DNA from: Dimorphilus gyrociliatus
Lineage: Eukaryota > Annelida > Polychaeta > Dinophilidae
Reading direction: 5' to 3'
Length of the DNA stretch: 64,000 nt
Assembly (NCBI GenBank): GCA_904063045.1
Contig: CAJFCJ010000024.1
Location: 124,001-188,000, forward strand
Positions within the stretch are counted from its first letter, which is position 1; the number at the start of each line of letters is the position of its first letter. The notes beneath the pieces were generated by a model, which was not told where the DNA came from, searched no databases, and saw only the letters and a list, made by a program, of their open reading frames with translations. This document shows, one piece after another, positions 42,692 to 55,528 of this stretch. A program made the position numbers and the translations under genes.

Positions 42692-45600
42692 TCAATGAGA
42701 AAAGAAGGTATTTTCAATTATCCCTAAGAACTCCTGCATAATCTTTCTCTTGAAGCTTAAATACCATTCAAAGGCGTTTATCCGTCTAATGACAATATCT
42801 TGACTACTTAAAAATTTTTCCTTATGTAATATTCTTTCAACGTCTTTATTCCAATCTTTTACGAAAATAGCGGGAAAATTGTAACGTTTGAGCAATCTTA
42901 GGGAACCATTACATTTACTTTTCTCCTCTTTAGGTTTTATATTTAGTATGGGTATTGAACCGTACGATAAGGCCTCATATATCCTAAATGTTTCCAAATT
43001 TTTCTCAGCTGGACAGAGTGTTAGGTCACTCGTTCTAAGAGCTCTAATATAGGCAGAACGTGTAATCGAATTTGATTCATAGCGTTCAGCGATTTTAGGT
43101 TGAACGAAACATTCTTTTTTCGAGGATAGAAGATTATATATATCATCTTCATCAGTTCCAACTAGATTGCAAGTGAAGGGTCTCCTTATGTCTAATGTCG
43201 ATTTAAATGAAGTTTTAAAATAATTATGCATGGATACGCCTAAAGGGAATTGAAAGACTGTTTTATCATCTACTAATTCTGAGTCGTAAACAATCCACGC
43301 AACGTCAATTGGACCTCCATTTCTTTTTAAAAATGGCTCAAACCACTCATTTTCGCATTTTTCGTTTCCCAAAAGAATTACCCCAACCCTTTCGAGCCGG
43401 TTAAAAAGCTTCAACGAATTTAATATCACAGTCGAAACTCTTATCTTTTTGGCATCTGAACCATTCAGAACCAATATCAAGTGGGTGGCATCCAGATCTT
43501 TTCTACTCTGAAACATCCCAAGACCTAGCCTCATCCTGTATAATAAACAAAATTAGATTAAAGATGGCGCCACCTTATCACTATGTAAAACATAATTATC
43601 AGCTTAATCGACCAGCTGGTTGTCAATTTATTATTATTCACAAATAGTATTCTTATTGAGGTAAAATATCTCTGAATTTTTCCTACGCATTACTTATAAC
43701 TAAAATCGAGTTAATCTCAAAGGAATAAATGATGATAGAGAAACTTCTCCTATTGATTAAGTACGACTTTAGAGCCGTATCTTGTTTCGTTTATTTTGAT
43801 TGCCTACGAAATCTACCTACTAAATATCTAATCAATCGAATAACACAAAGATGTTGAAAGCATGAATTATTCATTAAGATTATTTTAAGTAAAAAGTCCT
43901 CCAGGTTTAACTTTCCTACATCTGCTTAATAAGCCACCATCCTTTGACCTTTGCTAATAGTATTAGAAATCTTAGTCACTCTGGTAGGAGAGTAATTAAA
44001 TAGGTAACGATAGTTATTTGTATAAAGTTAAGTGGAAAATTGGGTTCAAACCTGTAAGTTATGCCGTTGATTTTGGTTGTGCCAAACTTTTCGATTCCAC
44101 GATAACGAGTTACAAGTGAAGCGTTCAAAATATGCTCCCATAAATAAATGCCTGTAAAATACAAGAACGAAAAAGCGATTAATGATGAATAATGAAATGT
44201 AGAGCTCTTTAATGAATTATTCAAATAAAGTAAGGAATGCTGTAAATCATAACCAAAACAATTTTTGACAGTTATCGCCTAGAGAAGAATAACCTATCAG
44301 CAACTCTTAGTTTGCTTCTTTAATATTTCGTGTACATTAGAAATGAAAGGGAAGCACTGGTTTATATAGGCCTAATAATAATCCCTTCCAGCACGCGAAA
44401 GACTCCAGCGGTACGTGTCTACACTCATGAAGAGAAATTTTATTTTTGCCCTACTCGAACAATAAGCCTCGTATTGTTTAATGGATGATAGAGTTTTCTT
44501 TGAAATATGGGTAAATGTACTCTATTTTTTTTTCCAAAAGAAAAAAGTAAGAGAGCGAAAATGAAATCATCCAGAAATTTTGTTACATAATTTAATAACT
44601 CCCCATTTTATTATTTATAAATGGAAACAATTACGACTAAAGCATTTGAGTGGAAGGAACAAAGAAGAAAAAAAATCTCCTTTAAGCGTAGAGGATCTTC
44701 AACAGACGAGGTATGGAGAGGCAAATAACAGTTTAAGGCATCTTCTATATCAAGGGGTAGGAGATTTTTTGTACATGGTGAGCAAATAAAAAACAGATGT
44801 TTATGTTACGTTTTCATGCTGTGCAAGGTGAAGGGGATTCTCTTACATTATGAATGTAAACATGTTTTCTCTCTTTCTTTTCTTCGAACCTTTACCAATT
44901 GGAAGTTAAATGTAAGAGAATTTTATTCTCTTTTTCCTTCCTAAATTCATAAAATATTGAAAAGGAAATATACTTTAAGTAAAAAGAAAAGAGGGCGCCT
45001 TCTCTCTCCTTTTCCCTTCCACTCATTGCTTCCGTTATTACCAAGCCTTCTGGAAAGAGAAATTTTATTCGCCAATTATGATAACCAGTAGGAAGTTTGT
45101 AAACGTCCCTATAAATTTAATTATTTAATGAGCTCGCTAAACTCATCCAAAATCGTTTAGAATGCAAAATTCATAATAATTGTCATTCGACGACTAGAAC
45201 CGGTCGAATAATTCTTTTAAGGTTGCTTCATAATTTCTTTCGGATAAGATTTCTAGCTAATTTCATAATGTGAAATAGAATATACTTTACAAAAAGGAGA
45301 GTAAATGCCAAATAGCAGTGTCAATGAAACTTTCAATAGTAGTCTCTCAACCTTTCTAACCAATAATCAAATAAAAGAGGATTGAGCCTGACGAGACGAT
45401 GAGTAACGAGTTAGGAAGTCGAAAATAACAAATAAACTAAGCGGCAGAGAGCTAAACATAATATTTAGAATATTTTCAGCCTATAATTTGATTAATGAAT
45501 TGAAACGAAGGAGTCAAAAGGAGTATATATAAGTAAAAGTAATTATTCTCTATTAATCTTTAGAATGAATTTATAAAAAGGATAACAACAGATAGCAGCT

Positions 45601-48600
45601 TAAAAATCACGAAAGACGCATCTATATCAATTATCACCTAATTCCCACAACCTGATTTATGCGGAACATATACAGTATTTCGCCGCCGGGATATAGCCGA
45701 CCAAGTAAACAGGTAGAGCTATCTTGAAAAGAAAACCCTCTTATCAAAACTTTCCTCACCTTATTCCTTTCAAAATTGGTTTGACTTTTGCCATTAGGTT
45801 CTTTTCTTTTTTTTGAAAAATTACAATTCATTTTATAGAGAAAGAAATAACTAAGCAGTAAATAGTCTAGTTAACTTGTTTATATTCGTTGAAACCTACG
45901 ATATTTTATCGTTACGGTTCATTCTATCAATTTCAGCCTGGAGGATGGAGATATTAAGATTAACATTTACTTAGTTTCGCTGATATGTCTTCTGTCGACA
46001 TGTTGGTGTTTTTTTTTTGGGGTTCACTTTTTATTTAAAATGACAAAAAAGACTAAAATTACAGTATAAAAGTAAGAACCAAAAGAATGAGATTAAAAGT
46101 AAACAAGGTGAATGAGGGCTTTTAGGTTGAAGATCGTATTATCTCAGTGGAGATCCGACCTTTTCAGAAACAATTTATTATAAAATTCCATTAAATATTC
46201 AAATTTTGTCCATTGGTGAGAAAATAATTGTTTTATTTGATGAAATTATGCTTAAATTATTCACAAGTAAGTAAACTAACTTGTTCTTATTTCTAACTAT
46301 TTCTAATAAACTATAGTTTATTTATTAATTATTTTGTCTAATCGATTAAAAAAATTTTTTGTATAATTTACCTAAAGCAGATTTTGACCAGATTTCAACA
46401 GTTTTCCCATTCGACTTTACTTCGTCTTCCTCGTCTCCTTCATCAAATTTAAGTATATCTTCGTTGGGATCCGCGCCCTCAAACTCTTCTCCCCATGGGT
46501 TCCAATCTGGATTAGAAAGAATTATTTAGAATCTTTAAAAAAATATTATAGAGAACTAAATTTTTTTATACACGTTCAATAATTGCAAATCGTAATGTGG
46601 TTGTTGTTTGTATTGCGCAATCAATACTTAGCTGTGAATCGGTCAATAAGTGTTACAAAATCGTGATATATCCCATGTTTTGGGTTCTTAGCTCCTTAAT
46701 ATTTTCTAGGTTAAATAAAGTATTGAAATTAGCTTGAAAAATTGCTCAAAGGTGGTCAGTAATGGACTGCACACGCTCTCGTAATTTAACTCTTTACATT
46801 AACTAAATAATTTAGAATACTCAAAGTAAAGAGTACGACACGAAAATAGCATCAAATCAATTATTTTAAAAAACTTAAGCAAAAAAGAATAGTGATCAAT
46901 TAGACGTCGCCTGAGCACACCATTGACCGTTTGGTGGCATAGGCGTCTAACGTCTTCTTCTGACGAATGATTTGTTAGATCATCGTGAAAATCATAACGT
47001 AATTAGGCTTAAGTTTATTGCGGAAAGGATTCAAAAATAAAAGGGATAAACAGTCGATGATTTTCGTTCATTTTTCGGATAGGGAAAAGTAGCAAGGTTA
47101 AAACGTACATCAGTACTGAATGAATTTTTATGTTAGCAGTTACCAAGGGTGACGATAACGGCGTAAAATTTTATTATACGGTCCTTAAACCTATCGTTAA
47201 AATGTAATGGGTTTTTCTTATTTTTTCCTCCCTTTTCTACTACGAAGAGTAAAAAGAAACCGGTAGAACTTATACAGCTGCATTCTTCGGCGTGAGAAGA
47301 ATGCTGGAAAGGTTATCGAAGTCGAATAATATAAACAAAAATAGAGAACAGTCAAAACTCTGTATAGACGAGCTTTGAAAGCGGAACAGAACTAGGAAGT
47401 AGGAGAAGGGGGTAGTGACCGTTTTGAAAGCTATTTAGACCAATCAACTATCATTTAACCGATACCATAAAGCTTAGCTCTCAACTGGAATCATAAAATC
47501 CTATAAGAAACAACACATAGGCGCCCTCTTTTCTTCTCAAAAGGAATTTACGAAGTTTTATGAGGGAGGAATGGAAAAGAAAACAGATAAACGCTTCGTT
47601 GATACATTAATAAATATCTTTATGATAAATTGCAAAACGTTTAGGCCAAAAGCAAAATCGAAGTATTAAAATTACTTTACTAAATAATTGAATCCATTAT
47701 GTTGTATCTTAATTGAAACAATTTGGATTTGGTATTATTAAAGACTAGAACAGAAGCGTATCTTTTAGTAATAGCGTAAAAGGGGACTAATTAATAGTCC
47801 GCTCCTTTTAACACTACACATCCTGACTTCTAATAATAATGATAGAGAGGGTTTTGCAGTCTCTAAAGTGAACAATACAGAATAGAGTAGAAAAAAGAAG
47901 CAATGGAGCAAGAAATTTATAATCGTTTGTGTCATTTTCAACTCAATAAATAAGTTAAAATATTCCATTAAATAGAATAAACTTTTTCTGTTGTTTTGTT
48001 ATCTATTGATATTATCACGGAACATATTACAATTTCGATCTTCTACATTCGTCTTTGAAGAGCATAATAACATTTTAATAATATATCAAATCTTGATAAG
48101 ATATATTAATCAAATAGATAAAAATAAGAACGAGTTCTGGAATGAACTACTTATCGATTATTTGCTTGTTTTTAGTTCTTTTAAAAGTAAATGAATATTT
48201 ACCCTTTAAAATTTTCTCTATTTCTCTCTATCTTTTACTTACATGTATATTTGTTTGTAGAGGTTAAATGAAACTATATAGTTTCTTCAATAATTAAAAA
48301 TGAGAATGCATATAATATACAATAGCCAGTATACTTTCTATCTAATTAGTATTTGTCTATAGTTAACATATCCAACGAGTTTTTAGTATGTTTCTTTCAG
48401 TTTTTTTACTTTATTCATTAATTAGATGAAAAAGAACTGTTGCAAATGTATCAATTTAATTTGAGATTGGAGAAAGAGAGATTAGAGAGGTATAGAGAAT
48501 TGAAATTGGGCTCACCCTTAAAGAGATTAGGTAATAGGTTATGCAATAGAGATCACCACCTTGTAAGATGATACAATAAGATAAATAGTATTTATAATTG

Positions 48601-49213
48601 GATTGATAATTAAGTAATGCGTTCAATAGCGATTACTCGAAGGAGGGAAAGAGAGGAAAGAAAGCCTATGTTAAACAGTGAAATAAAACTTATTATTTAT
48701 ATTTGACTCTTGTACGTACACGTTGGCTACTTAAGTCTATATCTTTATTGACCATAGTGCGAAAGCCTCTATATATATAAAAAACAGAAAGAATCTTATC
48801 TGTTTTTTTTTCTTATATCGCCAATTATTCTCTGCTATGCAGGTTTTTACTCTCCTTTCAATAAATTTCTTTAAGCGATTGTTACACTTAATAAAATATC
48901 TTATTAACATAGTAAAAGAAATTGGACGAGATATAATACTAATTAATAAGCTTAATATTAAGGTTAGATGATATATATCTTCCATATGCTTATTATCCTC
49001 TTTTGGTTCCTAAAAATTTTTACAGAGGGCCTAACTGAGAGGTATTTTAGTTGGATACAAAGCATTCTTTGATTCTAACTCTCTTCTAAGATTACCTTCC
49101 ATTATTTTATAAAAAGGAAATATATCGACTCTAAAAAAAAAGGCCTATATTAAGTCGAACATCACTAGTTATAGGTGTAGTTTCTATAATTAAGTAATGC
49201 GGTATGTCATCTA

Positions 49214-49253
<40 letters not shown>

Positions 49254-50176
49254 TTTATGATATATATTTAAAAACATAGCTGTTCTAACTCAAATAGAGA
49301 AAGGTAAAGAGCTAAGAAAAATAAATAATATTATTATAAAAATAGGTAGAAAAGATATAACGTCGTGTTACTAGTTTACTTAAAGATGTAAACTTAAATA
49401 GTTTTGCGTGATTATCAATAAGTTCAAACACAAAGTAACCGTTATGTTATATTCTGGCTGGCGGCGTATAAACATGCATGCAGAGAGAAACAAATAAATT
49501 GTAAATGTATAATACCATATCAGTTTTAATATAGTACATGTGGAAACTTTTGTAAAGCTTGTTAAAGTATTATATTAATTATCTATCATTCTTGGAATGC
49601 TTTTCTATTTGCCTTTTTCCCATCTAGTAGATCATTTTACATAATCAAAGGAGAATAGTTATCAAAATGTTAATAATATATATCTATATATGTCTAGTAG
49701 TCATTACCGTTACTCGTACAAGTATTTATAAAATATATACTCCGTTTATATAATTTATGAGAATGTTTACAAAGAATTTTTACTGATAGACTATAAGTGT
49801 ACTTGGAATACGTTTTCCTACAAAATACATACATAATTTAGACGTAGAGATAAAGCTGATATCGTTTATTATACTTGTATACTTAAATACTTTAATCTAT
49901 CTGTATACTAATAATCAAGTAGACTAGTTTCTACTCTCTTTTGTTAGAAATTAATTAAAGTTGAGTGTTGGAAATCAATTAAATTAGAAAGAGAAAGAAA
50001 ACAAGAAAATTTTATAACTGACCTTCATCAACTTCGGTGAGCTTGTCTAAGATTTTCTGCTGATTACCTAATTCTGATTTCAATAGTTTCTGAACAAATT
50101 GATAGCCAGTGTAGCAGGTAATTAAGATGTAACAGATTAGAAATATTAATCCTATACGTTTCAATGTAACTTTCAT
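42692..50176 (-). CDS. RXYLT1: Ribitol-5-phosphate xylosyltransferase 1 (TMEM5)
   Basis: Four exons over 7.5 kb: 50176-50023, 46506-46372, 44151-44052 and 43535-42692, phases 1, 1, 2, giving 410 residues (human 443). Exon 1 encodes a type II signal anchor (LKRIGLIFLICYILITCY). Exon 2 gives DWNPWGEEF and VEIWSKSAL, exon 3 YLWEHIL, and exon 4 the glycosyltransferase core with LGNEKCENEWFEPFLKRNGG, VFQFPLGV, SDLTLCPAEKN and YEALSYGSIPILN, all in the human order. Known role: Golgi type II enzyme adding xylose to ribitol-phosphate on alpha-dystroglycan. Introns of 3.5 and 2.2 kb are far larger than elsewhere in this window. Confidence 0.92.
44152..46371. other. RXYLT1 intron 2
   Basis: 2.2 kb intron, AT rich. 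It contains one TAGGCCTA (44367) and a GCGCC-type site (44991-45000, minus). Short ORFs, including one that runs into exon 3, are not supported as exons. Confidence 0.6.
46507..50022. other. RXYLT1 intron 1
   Basis: 3.5 kb intron with an (AT)n microsatellite at 49220-49251 and a GGCGCCCTCT site near 47520. No nested gene is convincing. Confidence 0.6.
49220..49251. repeat. (AT)n microsatellite
   Basis: About 15 uninterrupted AT units seen directly inside RXYLT1 intron 1. Confidence 0.9.
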
Positions 50177-51795
50177 TCCACAGTAGAAGAAAAATAGAGA
50201 AAAAAATCTATATCATTCTTTTTCTTCTCTTATTTAAAAACATCTGAAGTTATCTTCTTTTTATTTTCTAGTTGTTTTATGATTATTTACTACGTTATTT
50301 TTCAAGATTAATTTATAAAATAATATTTCTTTTTTGTTGCTTTTTCTTTAATAAAAACCTATTTAAAAAATACTGAATAAATTCTTTCTAAAGCAACTTG
50401 AAGCGAGCGTAATAGGGTATTTGATGATAATATCTTCAACCAAACACCTGATGGACTCGCGCTTTTCAACTGACGTCTATAAACTGGTTACCTAATCCAA
50501 TAACGACTGGTCCCGAATTCCCCCAAAAAAGAGAGATATAAGGACAATTCCCATCTAAATAAGATATACTCATTCTAATGCCTCTCTTTTCTCTTCAGAT
50601 GTGTATTATGTAATAATATTATAAACAATTAATTCATTTTGTCTTTCATATTCGTTTTATATTACTTTGCCTACGTTATTGTTTTTATTATTAACTGTCG
50701 ATAATGTTTTTATTACCGCCAATGTTCCCATGTTCCATAGAACACTTTTACGTAATTTCTTTTTAATGTTTTTACTATAAAATTATACGTAAAATATTTA
50801 TCGGATAATAGATTGTTGGACTGTTTTAAAAGTAGTACCGAATTCGGCAAAGTAATTACCTCTAATTGCATTAGTAGTGTATGTATTTAACCGTTATGCC
50901 GCTACGTGAGAAGCACTTCAACGATGCTTTTAGTTTTCTAGGTTTTCACTAGTTTATTTTGCGTAATATACAGGAAGAAATCTGCAAGGTGAGAGGCTAA
51001 TTTACATAATAAGCAGGAAAGTAAGGAAAGGATTATTATTTGTGGTTAAGAGTGCAACAACAAAATGTTATACAAAGAGAAGAACATTAACGTTAACTAA
51101 AGAAAATGGAGAAAGAAGAAAACCAAGAGATTTTCCAGCTTAATACGAAACTTTTACAATTTACAGTATACTTATAGATATATATATATAAGCAGTATAT
51201 AATTACTCACAAATTGCTAGACCAACAAACAATTTTATGTTAGATAAATAACACAAGGTAAAAAAAAATTTTTCGGTCCTTTGCTGGCGCCATCTTGTAG
51301 ATTTCATCAATTTCATTTCTCCCTTCATCTTCTACTTTCTTTTTTATTATTGTTATTTTCTCATTAAATCCTACTTTCTTCTTGTTCATGTCTAAAACAT
51401 TAGATTGAAGGGAATTTACTGATTCGCTGTTAATAACAAAACAAAAATGGCTACATTTTACAAGGGAAAAAAAGCAGGATAATTAAAATATTTATAATAG
51501 AAATTGTGTAGAAAATATATAAAAAAGAATAAGAAAAAAGAACATTTTTAAGAAATAAAAGAAGAGACAGAATAAACAAGTTTTGTTCTATTTAATAATT
51601 GATGTTAGAAGACTTTTTTTCTCTCATTGTTATTATCCTATTTCTCCGATAGATGGTGCAATCATGTCGAACAAAATCTATTAGCGAAAGGAAGCTATAT
51701 GATTTGAACTTTTTATAATAGTTACATTTTGTTTTTCTGTCGAAATAGTAATTAACATTGTTGTCTATATACAATATCTTGTTACGTTTATGGTG
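50177..51795. other. Intergenic region upstream of RXYLT1
   Basis: 1.6 kb with the RXYLT1 promoter and the 3' UTR of the olfactomedin gene. CTCF-like GGCGCCATCTTGTAG at 51286-51300. No gene supported. Confidence 0.5.
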
Positions 51796-52520
51796 TTAAT
51801 TGTCGACAATAGAGACGTCAAACGAATCCAACTGGCCTCTAGCGTAGTAAGAACTCCATACATATAATTTACGTTCTTTCCAGTTGTAATTGAAACTCGA
51901 GTATGTTTTAGTAGGAATGGTATCTATGACTAATTCATCAGATGATAATTTCCAACCTTTTCTTTCAGTTGTGTCGTAGATATACTTGACATATAAATTA
52001 GGTTTAGTTGGTTTCCAGTCCAGAACATGTAATTTACCACAAGCGAAAAATGTTCCAATAACATCCGATTTATTTAAATTTAGGTGAAATTCTTCGAGAA
52101 TTTTTATATTTCTTGAAGATGGATGCATCTTATATAGTACTAATTTACCGTAGTTTTCTTGTTTAACAGATGAAGCGGTTAAGTAAATAGATTTTGAGTC
52201 AGATGCTAATTGATGCGATGTATAATCTGTACTGAATTTATAAGGTGATTGATCGTTATGAGCTATGTCCGGAAATTTTTTTCCTCTATATGGTTTATTT
52301 TTACGATTTAAATCATAAGCCTGTAGTCTTCCATTGATTGATATACAGAAGAGAGTATGATTATATACTAAATTGCCAGTTCCTGTTGATAAATGTTATA
52401 AATTCATTATCATTACAGAATAAATATATTAGCTACTTAATTTAAATACTCTTTAGGAATAATGGCAATATACAACAAAGAGAGAAAAGAAGGAACTGAG
52501 AAAAGGAAAGTAAAATAGAC

Positions 52521-52553
<33 letters not shown>

Positions 52554-55528
52554 GGGGAGGGAGTAAAATGAAGAAAAAGAAAAAGAGAAACCTTTTGGGA
52601 AAAGGGAAAAAATTTAGCTCAAGTCATTGTTGATGGATTGTGTTTTCACTCTTTTCAAAAACTATCCATACCAGTAAAGAATTTTTCTATAGCACTATAG
52701 AGTATTGTACATAGTGTAAAAATGATATTGTTTGCATATCTATTCCATTTTAAAAGTGTCTTAATTGCTAATTGTGTTTCAAACTCTTAAACTTAATTAC
52801 ACTTCGTGTCATCTCTCTTCATGAAACGAGAGTCAGAGTTTACATACAATCTCTATATAGATGGAAAAAGAATAACTTAGTGAAATAAAATGGGAGAAAG
52901 TATGCAATAGATCATATACAGTACTAAAGTAAAAAAGGTAATGCTTTCACAGAGGAGACAGTATCAGTGATGCGTGCGAATTAATTTGCATATCATATTT
53001 CTTGTAAATAAGGAAGTGGACGAAATAATTCTCGTTCCTTCTCTCTATAAGGAGTAATACATAATTTTTGTATATTTCGCTTGATGTCTGAACATAGACC
53101 GATGGAAAATTTAAGCTTCAAAAGACAATATAGAAGGCAACCGGTAGTTTTTATTTCCTTTAAGTTTTCTTCTGTTTTTATAGTTTATAAACAATATATA
53201 TTGCATATATAGATCTAAAGTTGTATAAATTATTATATCGGGTTTCGGTTCTATAAAATTTCGGACGTTGAGTGATTGAAAAGAAACGGAAAAGGATAAA
53301 GTTTATCATGATATGAATTTCAAAAGGACTATAAATATTTTCCACTCACCTGAACATTTGAAAGGCAGATGGTACTTTCGAGCCATCAATTTAAGGATCC
53401 TTCTCCTTTGCTTTGACAATGCGGATTCATTTTGATAGGCGTGTAGAAAGACGTTCTTATTACTTCTAAATGTATAAACAGTTGAATCCTCCGATTTTGC
53501 ATCCTTTTGAAAAGAGCCAGCTTGAGCCCAAATATACGACGCCAAATTTTTTCGGTGATCGATCTTATCGACTCGGCAAGCTAACGGAAATATTTCGTAA
53601 ACATTTTATCGGCTAAAAGGTTAAAAAGATTTTCAGAACGAATCACGTGTTTGCCATTTTTACGGTGCTAGCCATTTACCTAGAAGTTTTTTTTCACTGA
53701 TGTTTGTACAAACAAAACTGGCTTCTTGATATAAACACATATGGTGGGCGTTATGTAAAGAAAAAAGTCTTACTTTTACTAATAGCGTTGTTTTTTAACG
53801 TAGCATTTATTAAATATACAAATCTTGTAATTGTTTTTATCTCCTTATAATAATACTTATAAAGATACGGGTTTTCCGATAGTAAATATTGTAAAATTAG
53901 TATATTTGTAATCTACTTACAAGACTCAACAGTTTCGCTAATTCCACCTTGGTCAGGTACCTGAATTTGTCTTTCAGTTTTAGCATTTCTATCCGATTTC
54001 TCTGTTGGCTTTGGTTGAACAATAGGAGGGACTGTAGATTTGAGACTAAGTCCACTTTCTAATGTATCCAATACAGCGTCCAATTTAAGCGTGTTACTAT
54101 CAATATTTTGAGATTTAAGTTCAATGGCTTCCTTATTATTTTGAATATTTCTTTCCATTAAAGTGAATTGCGCCTTGGATGGTAAATTTAATTCAATCTT
54201 TGAAACGTTATGATATAATTTCGTAAAATTTGATTTACAAGTATTAATGTCGTATAAGATTTTACTTATATCCATCTCCATCTTATCTGTGATACGATCT
54301 AAACGACCAATTCCCGCTAACTTTTCATCCAATTCTATATTATTACCATTTTGTTTTATCAAATTTTCAATTTCCGATAACTCGAATTCGTGAGAATTGA
54401 GTATTTTTGTATGATTAGTTAGATCTAATCGAATTTGTCTCAACTGAGCGTCGACAGCGTCCAACCTTTTTTTAGAACCACTCGACTTTCTGCGTCGCTT
54501 GGATAGTTTCTTCTTTACGTTTATACTTCTTGGTCTTAAGCGTCTCTCATTAGAAGTCTGTTGGAAAGAATGAATTTTTATCATTTATTCGCTTTTCTCT
54601 TTTTATTTTAGAAGCAAAAAAATGCTATAATACAATAGCATTTTACATAGTTTGCATACAATCTCATGTTTTGGGTGGGTTATTGACAAACATCCTTCAT
54701 CTAATGGAAAACTACGTAAGTTCATTTGAAATAGAGAAAGCTTTCGTGTTCTTTTCAAATGGTACCACTAAATTCCAAGATAATTAAAACCAAGTATAGC
54801 TTTCCCCTCCTTAATATGTATTATTGAGTATTGTTAATTAAATTTTAACAAGAACGCCCCCCTCTATTACATTTAGATACTAAATATATACTTTTACAGA
54901 CTTTTATACAACTCATTATATCAATCAAGCGTGAATAGATCACTTTGTACTGTATCTTAAATCAATTATGGCCAAGAGATATTTCTCTAGTAAACATAAT
55001 TAATTATAAGAGAGATTCTAAGGAAAAAGAGTTATAAAGTGTACAATTGTAAAGGGCTCCCCCTTTTAATAAAAAAAATACTAATTAATCGCTTTAAATT
55101 TGTTTGATGAGCATTATCATAGGTACATAATAGGCTATAATGGATGAAGAGACTATAAACTGTGCAAATATGGTATTCTAATGGAAATTAATTTGGTATT
55201 CGAATTATAAAGATTAAATATAGTGATAATTTCATCATAATCCATTAAATTTCCAGGTAAGAAGTAGAAAATAGGGAGTTACTTTAAATCTCATTAGAGT
55301 ATCACTAATTCGATCCAACCGTCCAATCGATAAACGCATATTCTCCATCCTCTCCTCCAATCGGTCCAAATTGCCAATCCGCTGCTCCAGTATGTCGATC
55401 CGTCTCTCGAGGACGTCAAAAGCGTCTTGAAACCATTCGACCACCGTCGATTTCCGGTCACTATTCAATTCCGTCGATGTGTTACAAATAAGAATAAGAA
55501 ATAGGAAACAGAATGTTGCCCCCAGCAT
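51796..55528 (-). CDS. Secreted coiled-coil olfactomedin-domain protein
   Basis: Four exons: 55528-55283, 54557-53921, 53580-53350 and 52382-51796, phases 0, 1, 1, giving 566 residues. It starts with a signal peptide (MLGATFCFLFLILICNTS). Residues about 28-280 are heptad-rich coiled coil split by a basic patch (KKKLSKRRRK). The olfactomedin domain begins at CRVDKIDHR, includes IWAQAG, the landmark GTGNLVYN created across the last splice, VLDWKPTKPNLYV, and ends near NWKERKLYVW. Known relatives (gliomedin, myocilin, olfactomedins) are secreted multimeric matrix or synaptic proteins. An acceptor just before ATG 55528 implies a 5' UTR intron. The exon 3 acceptor (CCGTTAG at 53581) was chosen by phase and homology. 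Confidence 0.82.
52383..53349. other. Last intron of olfactomedin gene, with (GA)n microsatellite
   Basis: 967-base intron, unusually long locally, containing a GA-repeat tract at 52520-52560. No exon seen inside. Confidence 0.6.
52520..52560. repeat. (GA)n microsatellite
   Basis: Tandem AG units interrupted once by GGG, read directly. Confidence 0.85.
54558..55282. other. First intron of olfactomedin gene
   Basis: 725-base AT-rich intron between the signal-peptide exon and the coiled-coil exon. No other exon seen. Confidence 0.6.

Noticed and set aside
44152-44224. RXYLT1 starting at the Met codon at 44224
   Set aside because: A TTTTACAG acceptor precedes the YLWEH block, and upstream exons at 46372-46506 and 50023-50176 give WNPW and a signal anchor in the right phase.
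48737-48985. Minus-strand ORF in RXYLT1 intron 1
   Set aside because: Ile/Lys-rich chance frame without recognised features.
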